Shown: positions 35,444 to 43,793 of the stretch, piece by piece
Layout: every line of letters starts with the position of its first letter
Numbering within the stretch: the stretch's first letter is position 1
Source of the DNA: Carnobacterium viridans
GTDB taxonomy: Bacteria > Bacillota > Bacilli > Lactobacillales > Carnobacteriaceae
Direction: 5' to 3'
Length of the DNA: 64,000 nt
Assembly: GCF_900102725.1 (NCBI RefSeq)
Contig: NZ_FNJW01000008.1
Coordinates: forward strand, 1,426,001-1,490,000
The notes under the pieces: model-generated
What the model was told of the DNA's origin: nothing
Seen by the model: only the letters and a program-made list of their open reading frames with translations
The model's database searches: none
Made by a program: the position numbers and the translations under genes

Positions 35444-36070
35444 TTACTCAGCAGAAAGCTCCGAGTCGGTTACCCATTTATGGTTCTCGACTTCCTCTCC
35501 ACCCGTGGTTGGCTGGTAGTCAATCATGTATACTGTGGTGCTTTTAGCATCGTCAATCGTAGCCGTTGCGCCTTCCATGCCTTCCATGTGGTTGGCTTCC
35601 AAGGTTACCTCGTCTCCTGGTTCGAAAGGTTCCTCTCCTGCATCCGCAATCTCCTCGTGAATTACCCATTTGTGATTCTCTTCGCGCGGGCCGCCATTCG
35701 TAGGATCATAGGATACCTCGTAGGCTACAGTGTCAAAAGCGCCCACAATTGTTCCGGTAGCCCCTTCCATGCCGGCCATATGGTCGGTTTGGATAGTCAC
35801 CGTGTCTCCAACTGTATAAGTTGGATTTTCTGCCTCTTGTAGACCTTCTGGTATTTCGCCAGAATCATCATGCATCATGCCTCCCATATCGTCCATACTT
35901 TCCGATTCATTCATCATATCAGACTCGGAACTATTTTCAACAGTTGGAGTACTGGATTGTTCACTTGTATCAACAGATTCTTGGTTGCCACTATCTTGGG
36001 GTGTGCAAGCAGCTAGCAGAGCTAAAGAGGATAAGGTTATTACCCCACTAATAATTTTCTTCTTATTCAT
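35444..36070 (-). CDS. YdhK-like lipoprotein with two DUF1541 repeats
   Basis: 208 residues. Signal peptide with lipobox LLAAC (Cys22), an acidic Met/Ser-rich linker (SMDDMGGMMHDDSG) and two homologous DUF1541 units, each built as GDxVTxxxxHMxGMEGATxTI followed by ENHKWV. The HMxGMEGA stretches and Met-rich linker are potential copper ligands. By family the function is unknown; the copper island location and a CopY-box-like sequence just upstream suggest copper induction. AAGGAAGG precedes the ATG. Confidence 0.85.
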   Translation of the reverse strand: MNKKKIISGVITLSSLALLAACTPQDSGNQESVDTSEQSSTPTVENSSESDMMNESESMDDMGGMMHDDSGEIPEGLQEAENPTYTVGDTVTIQTDHMAGMEGATGTIVGAFDTVAYEVSYDPTNGGPREENHKWVIHEEIADAGEEPFEPGDEVTLEANHMEGMEGATATIDDAKSTTVYMIDYQPTTGGEEVENHKWVTDSELSAE

Positions 36071-36088
36071 AATCTACCTTCCTTTCGT

Positions 36089-36098
36089 TACGTCTGTA
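36089..36098. promoter_or_regulatory. CopY-box-like site upstream of the YdhK-like gene
   Basis: TACGTCTGTA differs by one base from TACA-N2-TGTA and lies 19 bp before the ATG, between it and AT-rich promoter-like sequence. Confidence 0.45.
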
Positions 36099-36463
36099 AA
36101 CTTATACTGAGAGTCTAACTTTTTTATACGGAAAAATCAAATGATTCAATTTTTAGTAAGAATCGACTCAAATTAATTTTTTGATAAGTATTAAGAAAGT
36201 AAATGAAATTTTCGCCAAAATTTTAAAGTAAGCAAAAAAAATTAATTAATAGGATATTTGTTAAACTAATAAGCTATTAATGTAAGTATTTAAGTTAAGC
36301 TCTTTAGAACTTTTCTATTAAAATGCATTAATTTTAAGTTAAGAGAAACTTTTAGATGAGTTATATTTAGCTATTTTAGATAAAGAAGTTCACTACTGTT
36401 ACATAAATATAGCTCATACAATACCAATAAAAAAAGAAACAGTATACTTACTGGAACGATTAA

Positions 36464-36491
36464 ATGCATGAAATTACGTATAAACGTGTAT
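36464..36491. repeat. Fourth dif-like 28-bp candidate
   Basis: Left arm ATGCATGAAAT, spacer TACGTA, right arm TAAACGTGTAT. Weaker match to the sites at 5744 and 6534 but the same 11-6-11 layout. Otherwise 36099-36672 is AT-rich with no gene I can support. Confidence 0.35.
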
Positions 36492-36672
36492 CAAATAGAA
36501 TAAGGGCTACCCTATCCTACTTTAATTACCTAACGAATCACTTTTTTTGTATAGGCTATTTTTAGGAAGCTCATCAATTTAAACGACGACTTCCAGTTTC
36601 AGATTTCCGCCTACAAATTCCACAATATCACTTAATATTTGTGTTTCCTTTTTTTACTCAAGAAATATAAGA

Positions 36673-36843
36673 TCATTTTTTTCCAGTTAGAGTCGCTAAT
36701 TCAGATTGAGTTAACTGTTTTTCTTCTCTAATTCTTAAAAGAATGTTTGCAGCTTGATAGCTAACTTCCGTTTCTTTCCATGCTTTAGCAAATTCTGGGA
36801 CACCCTTTTGGGTATCAAAGTAGTGTTTTAATCTATTTTCCAT
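36673..36843 (-). pseudogene. HigA-like antitoxin, truncated
   Basis: 56 residues starting MENRLKHYFDTQKGVPEF; the helix-turn-helix begins (NILLRIREEKQLTQSELATLTGKK) and then stops before the recognition helix. It follows the remains of a HigB-like toxin in the same direction. It could not bind DNA as it stands. Confidence 0.6.
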
Positions 36844-36960
36844 CGTTTTCACCCTTTCTTCCTAGGTAGTCTTTACGATACTCTTTTGATTTAGTAATTT
36901 CTCTTGAAGGAGTTTTTTTGTGAAACCATGAGTAATAGTATACTTGCTATTGCTCTTATG
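36844..36960 (-). pseudogene. HigB-like toxin, degraded 3' part
   Basis: Across one shift in a run of seven A, the reading HGFTKK joins TPSREITKSKEYRKDYLGRKG, the typical end of HigB/RelE-type toxins. The upstream part is lost. It marks an inactivated toxin-antitoxin module. Further upstream to 37195 nothing is recognisable except an 11-bp inverted repeat (TTATGTAGATT, 37139 and 37164). Confidence 0.55.
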
Positions 36961-37194
36961 GAAATATAAACACCTAAAAATATTGCTTGAGAATTTTACT
37001 TTAAGTAGGATTATTCAGTCCTTTAAGACATTATTCCATATTGACTATCGATAAGATAAGAAAATAATTGAAAATCCTATTTTAACTATGGAATTGACCG
37101 ATATTTTTCTACCTTTCTATAGCGATAATAAAGAAAAGTTATGTAGATTAAATAACTCCATAAAATCTACATAATTCATTGTTATATTGATACA

Positions 37195-37466
37195 GGTTAA
37201 TCGGCGTAATCATTGCTCTACGGAACCGCAAAGATTTATTGTGGCAAGGCGAAGCGGCCTTTAGCTATATGATCTGGTATTCAGTAGGAATTTTTTTTAT
37301 AGAAGGCATGCGAACCGACAGCTTATGGATTGGTGATTTACTCCGGGTGTCACGAGGGCTATCTTTGATTCTATTTACTGGTGCCATTGGGATTTGTATA
37401 TACCTCAGAAGAGATTACCCCATTAAATCCTACTATTTAGAAGGATGGCGACTCAAAAAGGAATAA
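37195..37466 (+). pseudogene. lgt: 3' fragment of a third lgt
   Basis: The open frame gives GVIIALRNRKDLLWQGEAAF, MIWYSVGIFFIEGMRTDS and a C-terminal tail as in lgt copy 2, but it begins abruptly at the last two helices, so at least two thirds of the gene is missing. It is followed by a ruined SHOCT gene exactly as lgt copy 2 is followed by its SHOCT gene, so a whole lgt-SHOCT module was duplicated and then lost. Confidence 0.88.
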
Positions 37467-37513
37467 TAAACAGAGACTAGCATGGGTGAATAATAGAAGA
37501 GGAGGTGTTAAAT

Positions 37514-37747
37514 ATGTGGAATTGCGGGAATTTATTTACACAAGAAGGAATGGGTTGGATGATGTAGATGGGACTATTTTGAATTGTACTGATTGTCGTA
37601 GTATTGTACCTTGACATAAAGCTCCTCTCCGACTGGACAAATAATCGAAGTGGAAAAGAGACCCCACTGGAATTTCTTCAAAAAGAATTCGCTAGAGGAA
37701 ACATCCCGGAAGAAGAGTACTTGAAGAGAAGAAAACATTTGGGGTGA
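37514..37747 (+). pseudogene. SHOCT-protein gene with two internal stops
   Basis: From ATG 37514 (GGAGG upstream) the frame has 77 codons, the same as the intact homologue at 23297-23530, but TAG and TGA interrupt the membrane segment (MWNCGNLFTQEGMGWMM, stop, MGLF, stop, IVLIVVVLY). The SHOCT end is conserved (ETPLEFLQKEFARGNIPEEEY). Confidence 0.85.
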
Positions 37748-37772
37748 ACTAGAAAAAGTGTGCAGATAAGAG

Positions 37773-38204
37773 ATGTGGAGGGCAATCCCAATTAAAAAAT
37801 ATCTAAAAAGTGTAAAACCTTTTACCATTATTATTGTCTCCCTGCTGATTATTGTTTCTGTGTTATCAGCGGTCATCTTTGCAGTACAAAATACGCAAAA
37901 TGAAGCAAGCAAGCTATATGCAGTGATTTCTATCAATGGAGAGGAAGTAGACCGTTTCCTTTTGACAGAAAATGAGGAAAACCAGCTAATCACCTATTAT
38001 CCGGCTCCCGGGAAGTATAATATTATCGAGATTGATGGGGAGCGGATTCGTAACAAGGAAGATAACAGCCCCCGGCAAATCGCTGTACGGACAGGCTGGA
38101 TTCAAGATTCTGGACAAACTATCCTTAACTTACCCCATCGATTGATTATCGAAATCGTGTCCGATAATCCAGAAGAGGCAGAGATTGATGTCATTTCCCA
38201 GTAA
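37773..38204 (+). CDS. NusG-domain-II-like exported protein
   Basis: 143 residues: a membrane anchor (residues about 17-40) and an extracytoplasmic domain of the NusG domain II type found beside ApbE/Rnf or envelope genes: YAVISINGEEVDRF, YNIIEIDGERIR, then IAVRTGWIQDSGQTILNLPHRLIIEI. In relatives, cysteines occupy the positions just before GWI and in CLPN; here they are absent (QIAV, LNLP). Function unknown. It has no terminator before the following IS remnant. Confidence 0.75.
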   Translation: MWRAIPIKKYLKSVKPFTIIIVSLLIIVSVLSAVIFAVQNTQNEASKLYAVISINGEEVDRFLLTENEENQLITYYPAPGKYNIIEIDGERIRNKEDNSPRQIAVRTGWIQDSGQTILNLPHRLIIEIVSDNPEEAEIDVISQ

Positions 38205-38321
38205 AGAAGTTAAAACCACTCAAAAAGCACTCCAACTGATTTAGAAAGCTGCTGATAAGGTCAGATAGAAATATCTGTCTTTTTTGTATTTTTGTGGAAA
38301 AGAAATGCATACAAGGAAGGG

Positions 38322-38668
38322 ATGAACATATTTCGGAATGAAGAACAGCTCATTACGAGCCCAAGACGGGTACGTACCGACATATCACCCAAGAGCTGCG
38401 CCGCCAAGGCCAGCACCACAACCATAAAAAGGTTCTGCGGCTCCTGAAGTAGCTGGGACTGAAATGTACAAAATCCACCCGTAAGTCCCGCCGCTACAGA
38501 TTTTACAAGGGGGACCGTGGGCACATTGGCGGATAACCGCCTGAATCGTTGCTTCACTTCCACCATCTCGCTCCAGAAACTGGTGACGGACATCACGGAG
38601 TTCAATTAACTGGGAGAGGAGAAGTTCTACCTCAGCCCATTCCTGTACCTCTATAACGGATAAGTGGT
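38322..38668 (+). pseudogene. IS3-family (IS150-type) transposase remnant
   Basis: Reading the plus strand across frameshifts and stops gives HITQELRRQGQHHNHKKVLRL, KSTRKSRRYRFYKG, then DITEFN and PFLYLYNG, matching OrfB of IS150-type elements. Its base composition is GC-richer than the surroundings. Both ends are missing. Confidence 0.8.
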
Positions 38669-38727
38669 CAGCTATGGTATGGGATAGTTTAAATAGTACA
38701 GAGAATAAAAGGAGAAGCTGCTTACAG

Positions 38728-40251
38728 ATGAAAATAACAGATATACTAAAAATGGGTCATTTAAACTACAGCGAACCCTTGAATCAGTCACGAAACGTAA
38801 AAGGGATCACCGATAATTCAAATGAAGTCCGCCCTGGCTATATATTCATAGCAATCAAAGGGCACAAGGAAGATGGGAACATCTATACCCAGCAAGCCAT
38901 TCTAAATGGGGCAATCCTGATCATTGGCGAAGATGATTTCACTAATTTAACCGTTCCCTATTTGAAAGTAAAAAATGCTCGAAAGACATTGGGTCAAGTG
39001 GCAAAGAAATTTTATAAAGATCCCTCAAAAAATAAAATTATGATCGGCATTACTGGGACAAATGGCAAAACAACAATCGGTTTCTTTATTAAACAGCTAT
39101 TAGAAAAACAGGGTTACAGCGTTTCCTCGATTGGGACCATCTACAATGAAATCAATGGGAAAAGAATCCAATCCGTCAATACGACACCAAATGCAAAAAC
39201 AATCAATCAATTGTTAACAGCCTCAACGGACCAAGTTGTGGTCATGGAAGTTTCCTCTCAAGGCTTAGCACAAAACCGTTTGGAGGGAATCCAGTTTGAT
39301 TATGCTTTATTTAATAATTTACAGCATGATCATTTAGATTATCACGGCACAATGGAAGAATACTTTGAATGCAAAGCCTTGTTGTTCGAAAAACTTAAAC
39401 TGGATGGTACAGCCATAATCAATTATAATGACCGCTGGGGCAAAAAACTGACCGAACGTTTGACTGCACAAGGAAAAAAAGTCATAACCGTTGGCGAAGA
39501 ACCAACTAATCAGGTTCAAATTTTAGCTAAAGAGCTAAATAACGTTTCAGTAAGGTATAAAAATAAGGAGTATAACTTGCGTACACCCTTACCTGGAGTG
39601 CATAATTTAGAAAATTTAACGATGTCTAGTTGTGTCGCTCATGAACTAGAAGTACCTTATGAGCAAGTCACAACGTATATGTCGCAGTTTTCCGGTATTG
39701 CAGGACGATTTGAAATTTTTCACTTAGCCAATAAGGTAACGGTCGTCGTTGATTACGCTCATACACCAGATGCTCTGGCGACCTCGATCAATACAGCCAT
39801 CAGCAATGGTGCAAAACGCATCATAACCGTATTTGGGTTTGCAGGCAATCGTGATGAATCCAAGCGAAAAGCGATGTTAGAAAATGTTTGCCGGTTAAGT
39901 ACGTATGCTATTTTAACGGTAACCGAACTTTTTGGTTCAACAATCGACAACTTATATTCCGATTATATATCCATCCAAAAAGAGTGTCAGGTAGAAGAGA
40001 AAACGAGTATCATCATGGATCGAACATTAGCTATTCAAAAAGCGATTTGGGAAGCTCAATCAGGTGACTGGGTGTTATTATTAGGCAAAGGACATGAGCA
40101 ATACAAAGAAAACTACTCTTTAAAGACTAAAACAGATCAAGAAACCGTACAATATTTGCAAGGACAAGGGAATCAGCTCTCAACCTTAAAAACGTTGATC
40201 GGTAATGAGAAAGAGTTGATTAATAAGTTACAACAAGGAAGAGAGAACTGA
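38728..40251 (+). CDS. Divergent MurE-like Mur ligase
   Basis: About 507 residues from ATG 38728 (AAGGAG lies 13 bases upstream; an in-frame ATG at 38674 abuts the IS remnant). It has the Mur ligase P-loop IGITGTNGKTTIGFF, the UDP-MurNAc region VNTTPNAKTINQLL, the catalytic HDHLDYHGTMEEYFECKALLF and the C-terminal GRFEIF and GKGHEQYKE motifs. The MurE amino-acid-recognition motif (normally around DNPR) is replaced by TVTELFGST, and FGCGGDRDxxKR reads FGFAGNRDESKR. It therefore may add an unusual amino acid or act on a different substrate. It is probably not the housekeeping MurE. Confidence 0.8.
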   Translation: MKITDILKMGHLNYSEPLNQSRNVKGITDNSNEVRPGYIFIAIKGHKEDGNIYTQQAILNGAILIIGEDDFTNLTVPYLKVKNARKTLGQVAKKFYKDPSKNKIMIGITGTNGKTTIGFFIKQLLEKQGYSVSSIGTIYNEINGKRIQSVNTTPNAKTINQLLTASTDQVVVMEVSSQGLAQNRLEGIQFDYALFNNLQHDHLDYHGTMEEYFECKALLFEKLKLDGTAIINYNDRWGKKLTERLTAQGKKVITVGEEPTNQVQILAKELNNVSVRYKNKEYNLRTPLPGVHNLENLTMSSCVAHELEVPYEQVTTYMSQFSGIAGRFEIFHLANKVTVVVDYAHTPDALATSINTAISNGAKRIITVFGFAGNRDESKRKAMLENVCRLSTYAILTVTELFGSTIDNLYSDYISIQKECQVEEKTSIIMDRTLAIQKAIWEAQSGDWVLLLGKGHEQYKENYSLKTKTDQETVQYLQGQGNQLSTLKTLIGNEKELINKLQQGREN

Positions 40252-40254
40252 CGA

Positions 40255-40350
40255 TGAGCCATAACGGAAAAGAAAAAAATTCTTGAAATCATTCGTTAGA
40301 ATCCTTTTATAGCAAAAAACTTACAAAAAATAAGCTTGGAATTAATAAAA
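40255..40350 (+). pseudogene. Possible remnant of an HTH N terminus
   Basis: One frame reads EKKKILEIIR, stop, NPFIAKNLQKISLELI, like the N-terminal helix-turn-helix of some sugar-kinase or DeoR-type regulators, with an in-frame TAG. Short and uncertain. Confidence 0.3.
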
Positions 40351-40438
40351 TATGTTTAATTAGATACACTATTAATGTTATAAAAACATGTATCGGGAAT
40401 CCTATTCCAATAGGGTTCTTTTTTTATATCGCTCTTCA

Positions 40439-40475
40439 ACACATGATTTCGTGGTATATCAAACAAAATCATGTA
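40439..40475. repeat. Inverted repeat before the integrase fragment
   Basis: ACACATGATTT and AAAATCATGTAT are inverted arms related to the dif-like sites but separated by a longer spacer; AAAACATGTAT at 40383 is another arm-like copy. Confidence 0.4.
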
Positions 40476-40504
40476 TCGCTTTTGTAAGAGGAAAGGGATT
40501 TTAA

Positions 40505-40654
40505 ATGAGTTACAACGTCCAACCATTAAGAATGCAACAAGATATAAACGACTTTTTATTCTGTTTGAGACGCAATAACAACGCATATCGAGATGTTTTT
40601 CTGTTTTTGATCAATATTAATAGCGGTTTGCGCACAGTTGTTTTTCCTTATTAA
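40505..40654 (+). pseudogene. N-terminal fragment of a small tyrosine recombinase
   Basis: AGGAAAGGG and ATG open a 49-residue frame, MSYNVQPLRMQQDINDFLFC to INSGLR, that matches the start of the roughly 180-residue integrases of lactobacillal plasmids and then ends in unrelated sequence. The fragment at 14145-14467 is from the same family. From 40655 to 40901 I see nothing else. Confidence 0.7.
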
Positions 40655-40901
40655 AAGTGATTATTTAGATTACATTCCAAAGTAGAAAGAAAAGTTACTA
40701 AAAACGTACAGTGATATTGAAATCGTTGTTACTACATATGGCTTTTTCAAATAGCGGTAATAACTGATTATTTCGTTTTATTCGTAAACTCCTTTAATAA
40801 ACTAATCATTTTTTATTTAGACAAAAATCTTTTTCTGTAATGAAATAATTTTTTTTTGCGATTCTTTTCAATTTTTGAAAAAAGATTACCTTTTATCTTT
40901 C

Positions 40902-41759
40902 TTATTTTGCTGCTGAAGCTGCACTTGTTACACTTTTAGCTCGCATCATATACATTCTAGTAGCCATTTTACTACCTTGCATAGTTGCTTTACCGGATCC
41001 CGTTCCATACCACATGCTTCTTAGAACACTCGGACCGCGAATAATTAATACACCAAAACCAATTAGCAACATAAAGCTGTACCATTCAAAGGTTGTACTA
41101 GATAATACTTCTACAATTCCTACCATTAATCCCATTTGGACAATAATACTCACGATTTGACTTAAAAATTCGCGCCACCATACAGACATGTAATTATATT
41201 CCTCATTAATAATAGATATTGCTGCCCAAACGCTCAACAACTCCAACAAGACAAGATCCGCATGATAAATACATATTTTAATTAAAAAGGTCGCAAATAC
41301 AATCAATATAAATAAAAGTAAAATAAGAGTACTAATTACATTTGGTGCTACTTGTGAAACATCCTCTATTTTTCTGAACTGATGTATTTTATCAATCGTC
41401 ATTCCACCAATTGAACTAAACATCCAATTACCTAGTGGATAAACAATCATATCAAGCGAAAAAATTAAAATTAAAGGCAAAATCAACACCATGGCACTGG
41501 CTTTAAAAGAATCAACTATCAATCCCCATACAGAAGCATCACGACTTCCATCAGCTTCAGACAACAAAAAAATCAGCACTTTAGCTAAAGCAATCGTAAC
41601 CAACATCACGCCACCAAAAGCTACAAAAACACCATATAGTTGCGAGAAAAAACCACTAAGTGCATCGTGATCGAAAATAAGATTTCCTAACATATTAAAA
41701 GTAGTTTCTAATAAGTCAGTAATCCATTCTTGAAACATTGAAGCTATTTTTTCTCCCAC
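40902..41759 (-). CDS. VirB6/TrsL-like conjugation membrane protein
   Basis: 285 residues from a GTG at 41759 with GGAGG seven bases upstream, placed right after the lipoprotein stop; the longer ATG frame has no site. Six or more membrane segments, an intracellular GLIVDSFKASAMVL stretch and a positively charged tail (GKATMQGSKMATRMYMMRAK) match the polytopic channel component of Gram-positive type IV secretion. It should form part of the mating channel in the membrane. Last gene of the transfer set. Confidence 0.8.
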   Translation of the reverse strand: MGEKIASMFQEWITDLLETTFNMLGNLIFDHDALSGFFSQLYGVFVAFGGVMLVTIALAKVLIFLLSEADGSRDASVWGLIVDSFKASAMVLILPLILIFSLDMIVYPLGNWMFSSIGGMTIDKIHQFRKIEDVSQVAPNVISTLILLLFILIVFATFLIKICIYHADLVLLELLSVWAAISIINEEYNYMSVWWREFLSQIVSIIVQMGLMVGIVEVLSSTTFEWYSFMLLIGFGVLIIRGPSVLRSMWYGTGSGKATMQGSKMATRMYMMRAKSVTSAASAAK

Positions 41760-41761
41760 GT

Positions 41762-42259
41762 CTATTCCTCCAATTCTGATACAGAATTCAATTTCCATTC
41801 TCCTTCTTCTACCATTTCTATATTCAAATCATTGGGAATTACTAAAGATAACTCATCTAATGAAATAGAGTGATTAACAGTTTCGCTCTCTACGTCAACA
41901 TTACTTTCCTTTATATGGGAAATCTGCCAAAAAAGGCCATTATCATATTCTTTACTACTTTCATCTAGAAAAAAAATGTCTTTACCTAATTCTAGTTTCC
42001 CATTAAATTCATAGTTGCTAACCTTGTTGGTAATGTTTTCTTGGTAGCTTTCTGTTAAATAAGGAAAGATCTCATCTTCTAAGCGAGCTTGTAAATCATC
42101 GTTATCCAAGTCCGAAAAACGTTCTCGCTCTTCGTGTAGCGTCAAAAAACTTTCGAGCTGGTTTGTACTTTCTTCTACTGCTTCTTCTTCGTTAAATCCG
42201 CATCCGGATAAAAAGAATGAGACACTCAATAACATTAACCCTTTCGTTCCTTTAATCAT
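41762..42259 (-). CDS. Conjugation-associated lipoprotein
   Basis: 165 residues with a signal peptide and lipobox FLSGC (Cys20), followed by an acidic, Glu-rich domain (VEESTNQLESFLTLHEERER). No family recognised. Position between the coupling protein and the VirB6-like gene suggests a mating-channel accessory. It would be a client of Lgt. Confidence 0.7.
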   Translation of the reverse strand: MIKGTKGLMLLSVSFFLSGCGFNEEEAVEESTNQLESFLTLHEERERFSDLDNDDLQARLEDEIFPYLTESYQENITNKVSNYEFNGKLELGKDIFFLDESSKEYDNGLFWQISHIKESNVDVESETVNHSISLDELSLVIPNDLNIEMVEEGEWKLNSVSELEE

Positions 42260-42275
42260 TTTGTCACTACCTTCC

Positions 42276-43793
42276 TTAATTCATTGACTTAAAAAATCCG
42301 GCCGCTTCAGTTATTATTTCTTGTTCTTTTTGCTCTTTTGCTTTTTCTAGTTCTACAGACTCATCCTTTTCTCGTTCAGTTCGATTCTCAGCGTCTGCTT
42401 TCATATAGGATTGATAGTTTTCTTTATCTTGTTCGAATTTTTCTAGTTGTTCAGCTGTAGAATGGGGTGTGTAATCACTTTGATTCAATAAGAATTTGGG
42501 TTGCGGAAACAACTCAAATTGAAAAGCTTTTTTCGCTTGAATGGGGCGTTTATTCTGAAAGACAATCAAACTCGTATCGTCTTCCATCTGCATAATTTCA
42601 CCAGCTGTCATTAAATCTCTTCCCGTGTAGCTTTGATTTTCGCTGGAACTACTAGAATTATTCTCTTTCCCATGTTGTGTGCTCTCAGATTCAGTTTCCA
42701 CTTTTACTGTAGCTTTATCCAACAAGCGTTTAAAATACTCAGCAGTAGTCGAATTCGCAGCGCTTAAGCACGTTTTCACGGCACAGTTTCCTAAAATACT
42801 TTCCGCTTTTTTATCGCCATATTTATCCTGCAATTGCGTCAAAGTTTGAATAATAGTGGCCACTCCAATTCCATACCCTCGACAAGTAGCTAAAAATTCT
42901 TCATATCCAGGAAATTTACCTAAGTTCACAAATTCATCTAAAATAAAGTTCACTGATTTCGGCAGTTTTGAATGGTTTTCAGAAGCAAAATCATAGAGTT
43001 CATTGAATAACTGGCTAAAAAAGATATTGATTAGCCCTTCCCATGATTGATCCATCACTGGAATAATAACGTAAAGCACCATTTTTTTGCGTCCAATATC
43101 GCGTAAATTAAAATCGCTAAATCGCGTGATTTCGGCGACTTCATCATCCACAAAGTCAGAAATTGTTGTTAGAAGGGACATAATGATACTGCCTTGCATG
43201 TCTCCTTTGGCTTTTTTATAGCCTAGTTCATAGGCTCGCCTAGCTGGGTGTTTGCGTTCTAACTTTAAAAACTCTTCGTCTAAGCCACTTTCTCCATCTT
43301 CATCTGATTCTGGGTCAAATTCTTGTAAAAAGTCTAATATACCCTCCATATTTCGTCTTTCAGGAGGCAATTCATACTTCACGAACAAAATAAGTGCCTT
43401 TAACAGTGCTCTTTGTGAGTAATACCAAACGTCTCTTTTACTGTCTTTATTGGCACTATCCACGATTTTAGTCGCCACTGTTGTGGCATGAATGTCTTTT
43501 TTAACGTAATCAATGGGGTTGTGTCGGTCAGAAGCCATCATATTTGCGAAATTTAAAACTCGGACGTCATAGCCTTGCTGCTGTTTAACGGCAGCTGTTT
43601 GTTCATACACTTCTCCTTTGGGATCCGTCACAACGATGCTATTTTCCGTTTCATTATAGACATTTGTAATGACAAAACTTTGGGTTTTAAAAGACCCTGG
43701 TCCTCCCATCACCATTATATTTCGATTGGGTTTCGATTCAGTGGGTTGAATAATGACCTTATTATTTAAAATACCTAAAATGGTTCCTGTCAT
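42276..43793 (-). CDS. VirD4/TraG-like coupling protein, ATPase part
   Basis: 505 residues starting just before the Walker A GGPGSFKTQS (residue 32); Walker B/glutamate NFILDEFVNLGKF and the TraG motif RGYGIGVATIIQTLTQLQ are intact, and the tail is long and charged. It lacks the N-terminal membrane helices, which are encoded by the overlapping upstream frame (43790-44251, ATGA overlap). It should couple the DNA substrate to the channel. GGGGAGGG lies upstream of the ATG. Confidence 0.88.
   Translation of the reverse strand: MTGTILGILNNKVIIQPTESKPNRNIMVMGGPGSFKTQSFVITNVYNETENSIVVTDPKGEVYEQTAAVKQQQGYDVRVLNFANMMASDRHNPIDYVKKDIHATTVATKIVDSANKDSKRDVWYYSQRALLKALILFVKYELPPERRNMEGILDFLQEFDPESDEDGESGLDEEFLKLERKHPARRAYELGYKKAKGDMQGSIIMSLLTTISDFVDDEVAEITRFSDFNLRDIGRKKMVLYVIIPVMDQSWEGLINIFFSQLFNELYDFASENHSKLPKSVNFILDEFVNLGKFPGYEEFLATCRGYGIGVATIIQTLTQLQDKYGDKKAESILGNCAVKTCLSAANSTTAEYFKRLLDKATVKVETESESTQHGKENNSSSSSENQSYTGRDLMTAGEIMQMEDDTSLIVFQNKRPIQAKKAFQFELFPQPKFLLNQSDYTPHSTAEQLEKFEQDKENYQSYMKADAENRTEREKDESVELEKAKEQKEQEIITEAAGFFKSMN

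Noticed and set aside
35480..36110. Three plus-strand open frames opposite the YdhK-like gene
   Set aside because: They overlap a lipoprotein gene with a clear lipobox, domain repeats and ribosome site on the other strand.
38261..38605. Minus-strand 114-codon open frame
   Set aside because: The plus strand reads as an IS150-type transposase relic in the same place, so the minus frame is a shadow.
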